Below are positions 49,101-59,745 of a DNA stretch of 64,000 bases, one piece after another. The notes beneath the pieces are model-generated. The model made no database searches, had not been told where the DNA came from, and was given only the letters and a program-made list of their open reading frames with translations. Origin of the DNA: Motacilla alba alba. Lineage: Eukaryota; Chordata; Aves; Passeriformes; Motacillidae. The position numbers were made by a program, and so were the translations under genes. The stretch's first letter is position 1; each line of letters opens with the position of its first letter. The stretch spans positions 25,379,129-25,443,128 of the forward strand of contig NC_052016.1 of NCBI RefSeq assembly GCF_015832195.1. Direction: 5' to 3'.

Positions 49101-51402
49101 GGGCAACACTTGCAAATGGGGTGTAGACATACAAACCCTTGAGTGGAACACAGATATAATGCCACAGGTCAGTCTGGGAATAGGTATCTCAAGCAAGGTT
49201 TAAAAATTAGGAATTTCTCTTCTTCTCTAAAAGAGGCTGCAATATTATGACCATATTACTTCTCATCATCACGGGGTTGTCTCCATTCTGCATCTTGTAG
49301 CAGCACATAAACCCACTGCCCAGACCCCAAACACACTCTAGGACATTCATACCTTCTTCCTCCTCTTTGCCTTCACAGAGCTCTCTTGCTTTTCTTCGGG
49401 CTGACTTAAAAAACACTCTGTAGGCTGCAAAACACATTAAAAAAAAGAGGTAAGGAAAAAAAGTCACCAAAGGAAAGCAAAGGAGGTAAGAGGAGATACA
49501 GAAACGATAATGCTGGGCTAGGAAAAAACAATTAAAACTGAACTTCCTCACCCATAGAAGAAATCAAACCCTTATAGTTATATGTATATAAAGTAATTTT
49601 GGAATTGGGATTGCTGTTGCAACCAAGAGAGGGAATAAAAGAAGAGAAAATTCAAGCTTTCAGGGTGTAGTCATAATTCCATAAAATGGTGAAAAGCAGG
49701 TTTTGATACATTAAAAAAAATCAGGAGGAAAATATGAACAAAATCTACCACTAAATTTATATATTTAATCTCTGCTATTGTGAATGATAATTTTTCTAAA
49801 CTTTGCCATTCATTTGTTCTAAAATAACTGGGTCTAAGGTGAGCATCCAGACAGTAAAAATAACATAGAACTGGGCAAAATTAACTAGAAACAATCATGC
49901 TCTGAAATTCCTTCTACATTTGTAATACAAAATTTAGGAAAACATGTTTCAAATTTGTCCTACCGCATTCTTGTTTTGACTTTTCATAGCAGGCAGGGTC
50001 AAATACACACAATACACACAAGAAAAATACTTGGTGCTATCATTAGCCCTCTTTTGTGCCTGAGTGAACTGGCTGAATTGGTCCATTTGTACCAGAGTCC
50101 CTGTTCACATAATCCAGGGCTGGGATTTGACCGTAACCACCTAAAATTGTCCAAAACAGAGGAAGCAAGGCACAGATTTCTTTTGTTTTGAATGTAGCAA
50201 TTATCTTTTCTTTTGTCTTCTTAGGGCTTCTACCTAATGGAAGTGTACATTTATCTACATAGACAGGCTTTGGAACTTAATAAGTGACTTGATGAAGAGG
50301 AATGGGAAAACAGGCTGAGCTGCAGGAAAATGCTCCACACCACTATGAAGCATTTGGCTGCAAAACTCTGCTCTTGTGAGAAAATGTGGAGAAGACTCAT
50401 CACATGGAGCATTAAAAAGCTCAGGAACAGCAAATCCAGCACTCCTCCCTGGGGAAAGCCTGAAAGAAAAGTAATAGCAGGAAAGGGAGCCTAGCTGAAA
50501 GCCAGAGATGCTGCTCCTTTGTTGCCTTGGGAAGGCAGCTTCAGTCAGGCCAAGAGGGACAAAGGAAAGCTAAGAGGATTTCAGAGCATCTGGGCCTTTC
50601 TGAGCCCTCCTTGCACTGCCCCACCTTAACAGGAGGACACTTCATGGCAACTGGTGCTAAATGACCCAACCCAGCACACTCCTGCCTTTCCAAGCTGTAA
50701 GACTCTGCCCAAGATTGCTTTCTCATCTGCCTCACGATCGTCGTGAAAAAAGACTGAGACCACCGCAAGAAAAAGGATCCTACATCCTGGTTTGGTGGGG
50801 GTTCGCCAAGTTCCTGGGACTGGAACTTGAGTTATTGTACCTCACGCTACACTGCTCCCAGTGAAAAGGATGAGGAGCATCTTGACCTTCCTTCGCCTGC
50901 TTTGCTCTGTAACAATGGCCTGGAGTTTTCCACCCCCAAGCCTGGCTGGACTCTCTTCTGGAATTACCCTTTGGTGGTCTACAACCATCGTGGCAGATGG
51001 ACTGAGATGGGAGAAACCACTCCCTCTAAGACTGAGACATGAAATCCCTATGTGGACAAGACTCTTTTTTCTCCTCAAGGACTGAAACCTGTAATCTGGG
51101 GGGAGGAGGGCAGTGTGTGTGGGGAGAACAGCTAACCGAACTGATCATGTTTGCCTGCAGGCAGTGAACCAGGAAAACAATAGCTCTCCCCACTGTTGAG
51201 ATCACAAGACTATTGTGTTCTTTCCCCCCTCCTTCCCAACTTTCAACATAAAAGGCCCCTCAAGTCAGCTAGCCTTTCGAAGATCTTCCCCAACGTAAAG
51301 GCGACTCCTCGACTGGACATCGACTGGACCTCGAAGAATTGCATCGCCTCTATGTTGGTAGATATACCTACTCTGTCTTTCCTTCCTTTCCTATAGGGTT
51401 CT

Positions 51403-51440
<38 letters not shown>

Positions 51441-54400
51441 CAATTCCCTCCAATGCATTTTGCTGTGATTGTTCAATAAAGTACATTGATTTTGTTGCTG
51501 CAAACCCCCTTGCTGTGTTGGTGTTTTGTACCCTGAGATCAGATAACGAACCATCACAATCTCGTCCGTGAGGGCGGATCGTGACACAAGCCCACTCTCA
51601 CAGACTTATCAGAAGCATTTTGAGGTATAATTGTTCATATTATGCCTTCATTTCTCTTCTCCTTCCCACTCCCCTTGCTAAATTAGCTATTAAAACAGGT
51701 AACCACCATGCTCAACACAAATAAATGACCCTTTACTTTTTGTGCTGTGATGCAGCCCCAGCCACTGCCCTTGCCAAGGTGGTAGTATTGTATAGCAGTG
51801 GCTCTGAAATTGGTTGAGGATTGAAATGAAACTTAGAAATTACCAGAGAAGGTCTGGCTGGGGACTTGCTACAGCTGGCAAAGCACCCTACAGCTATGGC
51901 TGGAATGTAAGGCAGCCTGAATCAAAACCCATGAGAAGTTGTGATAGGGATTATATCTTGCCTCAACAACAGAAATCTGTCCCTGTGATTTTCTCAGCTA
52001 TAAGCAAAGATTATCTTCACTAGAAATGAAGGGAATGACTGCAAGAGGAAACTCACTTTAATTAACAAAATTGTTCCAGAGTTAATGTAAGTTTTTTGGC
52101 TTTATTTTTGGTTTGTTGCTATTTTAAAAATCTCTGCCCTGACTGTGATTCAAGTGTTTTAAAAACATCACCATACGTTTCTTCATTCCTATCCCTACCA
52201 TTAGCATTCCCAGACATTGAGACTGAAACAGAGCTACCCTCTGCTCTACTCTTACACATCCCAGCTGTCCATAGATACTTAAAGCCCATTAGCCAGGTGT
52301 TTTAATCATAAATTTTATGTTCAACATCATATTTTATGCAGAGAACAAGCCTTTGCATTGCTTCAGTCAAGGGCTACCTACAAGCTATCAAAAAGTCAGA
52401 GAAGGGCCAACCTGAAACTCTGTCCTGCAGTAGAGTGGTTCCCTATCCCAGTGGTGCTTGCAATGTCACTCATTCACTTTGGGCCCATTTCTCCCTTCTT
52501 ACACATCATGAACTGCTTTACATAACTCTGCAAACACTCCCAACTCGTATCTGTATCAGAAAAGAATGAAATGTGCCACACAGTTGAAAATTTTTCTCTG
52601 AAAGAAAAAACTTCTCACTGCTAAGCCTTCATTCAAATATTTGAAAGTACCACCAAATGCCATGGCTTCTTTTTTGAAGGCAGTGTGTAACCCTTTCAAC
52701 AGCCACAGAAACAGCAGGCAACACAAGCACACAGCAGGCTTGTAGTCAAAGCCTTGCTTCCTTAGAGAGAAGCATGTTAAGACTCAAAATTGCATCCTTT
52801 ACACTGCATTTATATATTTAGGCATAGTATATTATGCCTAAATTATAAGCCCAGCAATAGTAAATCCATGTTATTCAGACATTAAAAATAGTGACATGAA
52901 AAGAGAAATTTTGTGGTGGTGAATGGCTGTAAACTTACACGTCTTTGATGATCTGCAGTCTAAAATATTTCAGCATCTGATCTATCCTGAACTTTTGACC
53001 CTTATCTAAGCATTAATTGCCTACCTACTCATGCAATAGCTCTTTGCATGCCACCCTTAAGAAAAGGTCATTTGCATGCTTTTCTTAATGCAAGACACAA
53101 AGCAGACAACCACTGTGTTTTTGACACTGCTCCCTCGTGCTCTGTGTTTTTATGCTATTTTTACATGGAAATTCTTAAAATGCAGAAAACAGGAAATTTC
53201 TGCTGAGACCAGTGATTTATGAAACTAAAATGTCATAAATTCCTTGTTTGTTAATCATACACAGAGCATAAAATATTTCCTGTATTATATTTTTAACATG
53301 CTTTTTTTCTTCACACATTGCCAAAGTGATGGGAAATTCAAACGTAAAGTGAAAACAGTCTTGCATGTGTGTGAAAGTTTACATTCCAGGTCAGCCACAT
53401 ACTCTGACTTTTGGAGTTTGTGACAAAGTAAACACATCACTGCGTCACTCAGACTGGAGAGAGATCACTCATTTCACTGTAAGCCCGAGCACAGCCTGCA
53501 GACTAGGAACATGGATGCTCATAACTCTGTTGGGTTGTCTCGTGACAGGCTTTGAGGTGCCAAGTCCATTGCAGAACAACTTCCAGCCTCTGAATAAGGC
53601 AACATGAGTAAAATGGGTTTTGTTATTTGCACCAGAACTACAAAACCACCAGCTTTCCATAAATAACTCTGATTTGGTATGTCTAAAAGACAGGTAATCC
53701 ATCCATGACTTTGAGCTCCCATAAAGCATTTCCCTCTTGCAGTTTCACATCTAAACATCAAATTACCTGATTCCAACATGCAGGCTGATATTCTTTATAT
53801 GATAGAAAGAGCAGCGGCAGGTGTTCACTACAGCTGAGCAGTGCCAGGCTACCTTGGTAAGTAGCTTGTGTTGGCTATCCTTTCTAAGGTTCCCATAAAA
53901 AGGGTCAAGCAACCCTTCCAAACAAAGTGTCTTAACCTGCTTCTAAATGCCTAAGTGAAAATGGTGATAAAAGCTGGCTCCATAAGAATTCTCACTCCTC
54001 AGCATCTGACCCCCTGATAGAGCTTGTACAAAGACAATACAGCTTTCTCATGTATTGCTTGGTTCTCTTTCCTAATCAAAACATTGATCTCATTCAGATA
54101 TTTGGATCACTTCACCTTTGGTCTCTTTGGAAAGACATCCAAAAGCATAGTAATTGCTACCATGTTGTTTACAATTCTCTGTTACAAAAAAAGAACATCC
54201 CTGCAAATGGCTTTCACTTGGGCAGTTGCCTAGGCATTACAGAGTGAATTTACTATTGACCTCGGGGTCAAAATTGATATCCATAACCTCAAGGAGAGAT
54301 AGCTTCCAATGTAATTTTAGCTCTCTGACAGCCACTCAGTCAATTCTCCTGGGTGGTATGAGGAAGGCAGAACAAATATACCTCCAAACAAGAAACTTCA

Positions 54401-55047
54401 TAAAATCAGCCAACCTCTAGATGACTTTTTCCCTCAAATTGGAGTGATGCTGATGTTCCTTGGCATAGTCCATGTAATGCTGAACAACACAGTTCCTCTT
54501 GGCATTAAATGAAGGTTTTAGCAGTGCAAAGGTAAGAAAATATCAATCCATGAAGACCTGAATTCTTTTTCACTTGGACCCTGAACTGGGGACATGCTTG
54601 GGTAGATAATCTGTATAACAAGTAAATATAGATTTCCAGAGTTTGTGAGTGCAGGGAAAGGGAAAAAAATGCAGGGGAGAACACTCAGTAGCACCATCCA
54701 GGATTGTATCACTGGACAGTCACTTTGTAGGACAGGCCTGGCAATCTCAACTCACACAAAACAAGTGTGAAGTTATTGCTGAAATGTACTAGAATGTGAT
54801 CACTTCCAAATAAGGCAACATAATTAAAAAAAACCCCAAAACAGATCAGAGAGAGTGAAGAAAACTGTCTCTTTACTGAAAAAAAGGACATTATGTCTCC
54901 CTATGCGTTATCACTGTTGTGCTAAACAACTATTTAATTTACAAACCTGCTTTCTTTTCTTTTTCACAGCAGGTTTGGAATCTGAATCTTGACATGTTGC
55001 TGTCCTGTTTTCACTTGCTTTTTCAATGGCTTCATCATCTGAAGACT
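34071..55047 (-). CDS. CMSS1: CMSS1, Cms1 ribosomal small subunit homolog, 5' partial (nine 3'-most coding exons)
   Basis: Joined exons (5' to 3'): 54947-55047, 49353-49424, 46216-46345, 43490-43549, 42691-42793, 41185-41245, 40267-40354, 38563-38651, 34071-34154. They give about 262 codons in one frame, ending in KLGLF and TAA; the human protein is about 279 residues. The N-terminal third is acidic then Lys/Arg-rich, suiting a nucleolar protein. Yeast Cms1 associates with the small-subunit processome (family knowledge). The fold resembles a DEAD-box RecA domain. VGTPGR matches the helicase TPGR motif, but the position of D-E-A-D reads DWNW in [10 protein letters not shown], so catalytic ATPase residues are missing, as is normal for this family. 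The exon with the initiator Met was not found up to 64000; intron 1 is therefore at least about 9 kb. Confidence 0.9.
35393..35672. repeat. AT-rich imperfectly palindromic tract
   Basis: About 280 bp almost without G or C, built of recurring ATTAATATTATAA-like units in both orientations. It lies in CMSS1 intron 9. It is self-complementary throughout and could extrude cruciforms. Confidence 0.9.
35674..35705. repeat. Perfect 14-bp inverted repeat with 4-nt loop
   Basis: TGTACATAATTCTC and its exact reverse complement flank CACT. It borders the AT-rich tract. Confidence 0.9.
37434..38290 (-). mobile_element. CR1 fragment within CMSS1 intron 9
   Basis: The 3' end is at about 37434 (AATCACAGTATATGCTGAGT on the plus strand), followed by reverse-complemented ORF2 C-terminal sequence and, at about 37959-38290, the RT segment [15 protein letters not shown]. 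It is truncated at its 5' end and in the same orientation as CMSS1. Confidence 0.9.
38563..38651 (-). CDS. CMSS1: CMSS1 coding exon 9
   Basis: Codes the CMSS1 hallmark [19 protein letters not shown], where DWNW stands at the DEAD-box motif II position. Acceptor GCCTTTTTAG, donor GTATTG. The frame continues for 14 codons after the donor without family similarity, confirming the splice. Confidence 0.94.
39303..39385 (-). mobile_element. CR1 3' fragment, short
   Basis: The plus strand reads CAGGGATGGGGCATCTACAG, then CTCTGGGCAACCTATTCCAG and TGCCTCACTAGTCTCAC, a CR1 3' segment in reverse. It lies in CMSS1 intron 8. Confidence 0.75.
40267..40354 (-). CDS. CMSS1: CMSS1 coding exon 8
   Basis: Codes [11 protein letters not shown] then [16 protein letters not shown]. 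The VGTPGR motif corresponds to the helicase TPGR (Ib) motif and is conserved in CMSS1. Acceptor AAATTAG, donor GTAGGA; it ends with one base of the Asp codon finished in exon 9. Confidence 0.93.
41185..41245 (-). CDS. CMSS1: CMSS1 coding exon 7
   Basis: Codes [20 protein letters not shown], preceded by one base completing a Lys codon. The acceptor has a long T tract then ATTATTAG; the donor is GTAGGG. Confidence 0.93.
41814..41838. repeat. Perfect 11-bp inverted repeat with 3-nt loop
   Basis: TTGATGAATAC and GTATTCATCAA flank TGT, in CMSS1 intron 6. Confidence 0.85.
42691..42793 (-). CDS. CMSS1: CMSS1 coding exon 6
   Basis: Codes [18 protein letters not shown] then [15 protein letters not shown], which occupies the position of motif Ia in DEAD-box folds without its PTREL residues. 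Acceptor CCATTGCAG, donor GTATGT, split codons at both ends. Confidence 0.92.
43490..43549 (-). CDS. CMSS1: CMSS1 coding exon 5
   Basis: A 60-nt exon coding [19 protein letters not shown] with split codons at both ends. Acceptor TTTTCAG, donor GTGAGT. It was too short for a standard ORF listing and was found by phase-guided search between exons 4 and 6. Confidence 0.92.
43550..46215 (-). other. CMSS1 intron 4
   Basis: About 2.7 kb between exons 4 and 5. No repeat or RNA gene was recognised. Confidence 0.7.
46216..46345 (-). CDS. CMSS1: CMSS1 coding exon 4
   Basis: 43 codons plus one base: [20 protein letters not shown] then the conserved VIEIEEL. The acceptor is TTTTTAG followed at once by AAGAAG, a NAGNAG-type site that could add or drop one lysine. 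The donor is GTAACT. Confidence 0.9.
47616..48179 (-). other. Long unrecognised ORF in CMSS1 intron 3
   Basis: 187 codons starting at an ATG, the longest non-CR1 ORF in the window, in a locally GC-richer patch where several other frames are also open. The translation has no recognised motif and an odd composition (many W, Q, L). Chance or an unidentified old repeat is more likely than a gene. It lies on the same strand as CMSS1, between exons 3 and 4. Confidence 0.15.
49353..49424 (-). CDS. CMSS1: CMSS1 coding exon 3
   Basis: 24 codons, [13 protein letters not shown] through KAKRRKK, matching the family's CFL...P-E-x-K segment and Lys/Arg cluster. Acceptor TTTTGCAG, donor GTATGA, phase 0 at both ends. 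The sequence also reads in other frames; this frame is fixed by continuity with exons 2 and 4. Confidence 0.85.
51247..51255 (+). promoter_or_regulatory. TATA-like box of the solo LTR
   Basis: CATAAAAGG placed 550 bp into the LTR and 225 bp before its AATAAA, the spacing expected of the U3 promoter. Activity is unknown. Confidence 0.45.
51409..51439. repeat. CT microsatellite inside the solo LTR
   Basis: About 14 CT units between the LTR TATA-like box and its polyadenylation signal, in the presumed R region. Confidence 0.9.
51475..51480 (+). terminator. LTR polyadenylation signal
   Basis: AATAAA within the solo LTR, about 225 bp after its TATA-like box. On the plus strand it would end transcripts antisense to CMSS1. 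Confidence 0.6.
54947..55047 (-). CDS. CMSS1: CMSS1 coding exon 2 (first one visible)
   Basis: Codes an acidic-to-basic stretch starting [14 protein letters not shown] and ending KKKRKQ. The acceptor region reads TTAGAG, so splicing after the first AG (exon to 55047) or the second (to 55045) is possible. The first fits a split E/K/Q codon. The donor is GTTTGT, phase 0 out. Confidence 0.78.
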
Positions 55048-58000
55048 CTAATAAAAAACAAAGAAGAGTTTTTGTTACTGTTTTTCACATCCATCTACCC
55101 ATCTTTGCATTCAAAAACAGGCATAAAATCTCTAGCTGAAAGGTTGTCATTATAATACAATCTCATGATTGGCAATAAATACAGCTGTAACGAATACTAA
55201 TATTAACATTAAAATACTAATACCAAATATTAGTAACAAATAAAAGTTTGCTGATACTTCTTTCAAAATAAAGTTATTTCCTCCTACTAAAACAAGTCTT
55301 GCAGATGAAGGAAAAAAGATCCAAGCAAACACATACAAAAATACATTAAATTCTCATTCCAAGCTCCCAAATGCCTTATTGACACACATTAAAGAGGAAA
55401 AATTACAAGACAGGTATAATGTTCTATTGTATAAAAAATGTGTACACTTCCTGCAAGTACATTTTAATTGTGTCTCTTACTTCAGCAATAATTAGACAAA
55501 GGCACCACTCCCAAAGTTTGAGCAGAATGTCCACAAGACTAAAACACACTTGTGTTTTAAAAGACAACTAATTAAATTCAGGTGTTTCTACTCATTCACT
55601 TCTTCATCTCTTTTATCTACAGAGAGACTTTGGGGAAAAAATAAATGCACAGCAACAGCTCCCTCCAACAATAGTGCTTTAGATGTATTCAAACACATAC
55701 TTTTCTACTGGGGACTGAGTTACTTCCCTGATTATTGCCAGAAGTGTTTTCATCCACCAAACTGAATTAAGTCAGCTTCTGTAATTGGATTATATCTGCC
55801 CAACAGGTATTCAGTCATTATTGCAATCTCCTGTATTCCAAAGCTGTAAATTCACATCTTCAAGATTAAGTTATTTATTTTGAAAAGAGAGGAATAGAAG
55901 GATTTCTTAAGCATCACCTGAAGTATAGATGATATATCTATGCATCACTAGTTGTGAACAGAGTAAACTGATGGCCAGAGAATATGGGACAGAGAAAATC
56001 AGTTATAGCTGGTATTTACAAATTCCATGTTGAAATAGCTATCTACTGAAGAAAAGGTAAGTGAAAGGATACGTGAAAAATATACAAAAGATTTTAAGTT
56101 AAAGGTAAATAAAGGGATGAAAGAGGGGGGCGAAAGAATCTCTATTGATCCACAAATGTAGCATTATATATTATGTGGCAATAAGGCACATAATAAGTGG
56201 CTTTAAAAATCCTATTGTTACAGAATGGGTAACAAAATGGGTACATATTTATTCCTAGAAAGATACCATCTCATAATCTTCACTCCCTTGTTCCCACCTT
56301 GAAAAGCCTGTATAACAGTCAACACCCTAAAGTTGGGGTCTGACAGCTGTTAGGAGCTCAAGAAAGTTTAGGAAGTTGAAAGATAGTAAAGAAAATCAGC
56401 AAATGTTTTAGCAGGTCAGATGCCATTTGTCATGAAATCTTACTTGATATAGATTAGACTCTTGGCAAACCACAAGAGCTTGAGAAAGAGAGCAGCAACT
56501 GAGAAGAGAATTTGTTTTCTGTTCAGTAAGAGACTAAGAGACTACCAAGTGAAGAGGGTAGATAAATATGTTAATGAACTTAATTAAAACCAAATAAATG
56601 CCATGGAAGAAATGACAGCGCTTGTTTGTATCTCAATATAGGATGAAGTCATTCTGAAATCTTAAAATAGGAATTCACCAAGAAAAGCCCTCGCTTTCCA
56701 GCTCTAGAGCAAATGCAGGAATGTGTGCAGCAAGTGAACATTACAGATCAGCTGACCTGTCTGTTTCATTCTCCTTGCAGGCACAGCCTCAAATCAGAGC
56801 TGAATGGACTGTGGCCACATGAGTGCCAGAGCCCAAGCAGAAATGATGCGTCTAGTCCTGTACAGCCCAACACGTGGCACCAGGTGAAAAGTGCTACAAA
56901 GAAAGCTCAAAGTTTGTTGGACAATGCTTTTCCTTACATTACAGAGCAAATATCTTTCTCTTGAGGATGTCCAAGTGCTCCTGTACCATATGGCTGTCCC
57001 TGCACAGCAGCAGATCTTTCCTGCTTATTCCTCCCTGAAGTCACAGAGCACTTATGTCCCCCAGCCATTTTGGAATCTCAGATACAACACTTTGTTAGAT
57101 GAAGCTGAAAAATCACATCATTCAGCATACTCCAGAAAGTTCAAAAGGTGTCTTGGTAATTCAGTCTTACCATTGGCCTTGTTGCCCTGTGGATCACCCT
57201 TTCTCTGGCAAATTTACTGTGCTGTATATTGGTAGAGCAGCTTCTGTATTTAAGGGACCCATCACTGACTTCTGTCTCATCTGCCCTGACTCCAGAGATA
57301 TTAAAAGAGCGACCAACTTTAACACACACCAGCTCCACATCCCTGGGGCCTTGGACACACTGCATTGAAGCAGGCTGTGGAGAGATGATATAAATGAAGT
57401 ACATCAAAGAAATCAGAACTGCCTCTTCATCCCTCTTGCTTACTGTGCTTGAGCCCCAAATACCCACTCCAAAATGAATTTGTGCATATTTCACTGAACT
57501 GAACTGCTGTGTGAGCTCTTTCCAATGTTTCACATTGAAAACAAATGAGAATTGCATCAAATAGATTCAGGGGAAACTGCCTGTGATCTGCAAGCATTCC
57601 TTCTGAAATCCCACTTGGCATACTCTGAAAGGCAAACAGGAGTTGTGTAAGTCTTAAATAACCTCTTCTCTTTCTCACAACTGAAAGACATGCTGCTAGC
57701 AATAGCAATCTAAAACTGGACAAATGGTTTCCATGATCTGAAATAGCCTGACAATGTACCACCTGTTCACTGCTCATTTAGTTTCGGACAGCACTTCGTG
57801 GTGCAATGTCCTCTGCTCTCAGCAAGAAGCGAGAGAAGAGGGCACAGACTCAGACTCAACAATCAGTTCAAATTTGAGCATGTTTCTGCAGTACCTGAGT
57901 GCCTTTATTTCATACAACTGGAGAACTTTCTATCTATTCCAGAAACAATCACCCATATCCCAGTCAGGACAGCAGCTCATCTCAAGCTGTAATTGTTTGT

Positions 58001-58668
58001 GACACCACGTAAGCTCCTGTGATGACAGGAGCATTTTGTTGCAGGCATCAAAGTACCACAGGCCAGACTCTGCCAACCATGCTCACATTAAACTGTGTAC
58101 CTTTCTCTGCAAGTAGTTACCTTGATGTCAGTGGGGTTATTCGCAACATAAATCATAACTTGATGCAAATCTATGCAGAAGTTCAGAGATCATAAGCATG
58201 TCTGTAACAGACCATCACTGTTTGCCCTGTGTTGAGCTTCCCAGGAGACCTCTCTCTACCAGAACAGGAGAATTCACAAATCCTTCCTTAATAATAAGCT
58301 GGTGAAAATTCAGAACCTAACTGATTAATTCAAAGTTGACTTTCATCTGGCTTGAGGTGCAAAGGAGCAGGCAGGCAGGCGCTGACAGGACACGCTGCTT
58401 GCAGGGTGATGCTGTTGAGCACAGCAATTCTCTGCCTCTGCTTCCCTGAGACTTATGCCATTTACACAGCCACAAGGTTGTCCAAGGCATCAGAACAGTC
58501 ACAAAATGCTCTCAATATAGAAAAATAAATGGGAATTCCACAACTCTCCATGTGTTTTGCTTTGGTATTATATCAGCAGCACGGAACATACTAACAGGCT
58601 TCCCAGTTATGAAGTATTTGTATTTGATCTTATTTTGAACCATGCAAAAATGGAAAAAGCCATTTCTG

Positions 58669-58670
<2 letters not shown>

Positions 58671-58709
<39 letters not shown>
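58671..58709. repeat. AC microsatellite
   Basis: About 19 uninterrupted AC units in CMSS1 intron 1. Confidence 0.95.
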
Positions 58710-58711
<2 letters not shown>

Positions 58712-59314
58712 GACTTCTTCATTTATATCAATCACTGTTTAAAATCATCCAGTGCACTGGTTTCTAACTTCTTTCAAATTTAGTACCAACATATGCATGT
58801 AGTCTAAGTACATCAATATGTGTACTAATTATACACATGTAAACACTCGTATTAATACATACACATCTGCATGTTTATACACATTCACATAAAAAGTACA
58901 GAGATATTTAGATAATTTATCAGGTTCCCTTTAACAACCACCTTTATTAACTAATATATTCAAAATAAATGCATATTTTTTCATTATTTACTGTGGTATT
59001 TTTAAAGGCAAACAAGACCATAATGGTACAGGATGTAATGACATGTGCTTTGATGTGAATGCAATTTTTGTTCATACAAAATAGCTGGTACATACAAATG
59101 TGCATTTGTTAGGCTGATTCACTGTTACTGAGACTTCTGACCTTCACATGCTACTTTTCTACTCTGAAATTATTAACATAGGACTTATAATGACAATGAC
59201 ATAAATAATTAATTCCTATAAGAACCAAGGCTGACTGAAAAAGTAAAACTCTTCTTTTGGGCACTTTCAAATGCCCCAAAATAAACAAAAAGTTATAACT
59301 GAAAATAATCTTAA

Positions 59315-59512
59315 AATTCTTTGGGAAATGCAGCTTGTGGTTCAAGCCAGCCTACAACTGAAATAAAGATAAATGCAGCTCACAGAAATTATGCCAGCCA
59401 TGGGAAGCCTGTTACAAGACAGGAATATGAAGAAAATAAAAGGAGCTTTTTGAGAGAGGAAGGAGGCAAGGCTCTTAAAACTCTTCATAATGTAGGAACA
59501 ACCAATATGTAA
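59315..59512 (+). other. Orphan ORF, possible terminal exon
   Basis: Open for 66 codons to a TAA, with no ATG near its start. The C-terminal 45 residues look protein-like: NYASHGKPVTRQEYEENKRS, then FLREEGGKALKTLHNVGTTN. An AG at 332-333 of the 59 kb block (59332-59333) could be a splice acceptor. It is antisense to CMSS1, inside its first intron, the zone where mammals carry FILIP1L, but I do not recognise it as FILIP1L. It could be a terminal exon, an old retrocopy or chance. Confidence 0.25.
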
Positions 59513-59606
59513 TTAAAAAGAAAACTTGGAATAGAAGTATTCTGTTTTCTGTTTTTTGCATACACACCCAAAGATAAGTGAGAGAATAATTTCCGTTCCG
59601 TTAGAT

Positions 59607-59681
59607 ATTTTTTTTGTTTTGGTTTGGTTTTTGTTGTTTTTTGGTTTTTTTTTGGTTTTTTTTTTTTTTTTTTTTTTTTTG
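59607..59681. repeat. T-rich tract
   Basis: About 75 bp of T broken by single or double G, with a final run of about 25 T. Read on the minus strand it is an A-rich tail-like tract. Confidence 0.9.
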
Positions 59682-59682
59682 T

Positions 59683-59745
59683 TCTGGAGCTAAGCAAGAT
59701 CAGGCTTGGTCAGAGTCCAAAGGGACAGTGACAGAGGCCACCACA
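59683..59745 (+). pseudogene. 5S-rRNA-like fragment
   Basis: TTCTGGAGCTAAGCAAGATC followed by AGGCTTGGTCAGAG resembles the middle of vertebrate 5S rRNA, the box A and intermediate element of its internal promoter. Only a few differences fall in the first 30 bases; similarity then fades. The first half of 5S is absent, replaced by the T tract. It could be a truncated 5S pseudogene or the head of a 5S-derived SINE. Some 5 bp further on, GTTCAATTC at 59752 recalls a tRNA B box. The alignment was done by eye from memory. Confidence 0.45.

Larger units (their letters stand above)
50696..51586 (+). mobile_element. Solo LTR of an endogenous retrovirus, 891 bp, with target duplication
   Basis: Begins TGTAAGACTC and ends GATCGTGACA, an imperfect terminal inverted repeat with TG...CA ends. 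The 5-bp CAAGC directly precedes it (50691-50695) and directly follows it (51587-51591), a target-site duplication. Inside, in the right order, are a TATA-like CATAAAAGG at 51247-51255 and the polyadenylation signal AATAAA at 51475-51480, which leaves about 106 bp of R-end plus U5. No gag, pol or env is adjacent, so it is a recombined solo LTR. It lies in CMSS1 intron 3, antisense to the gene. Confidence 0.85.
49425..54946 (-). other. CMSS1 intron 2-3 interval
   Basis: About 5.5 kb between exons 2 and 3. It contains the 891-bp solo LTR; the rest is unique, with short random ORFs. Confidence 0.75.

Noticed and set aside
51243..51587. Minus ORF of 114 codons with a run of alternating R and E
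   Set aside because: It is the CT microsatellite of the solo LTR read on the other strand.
58512..58742. ORFs with long V-C or T-H runs (also at 240-599)
   Set aside because: They are translations of TG/AC microsatellites, not proteins.
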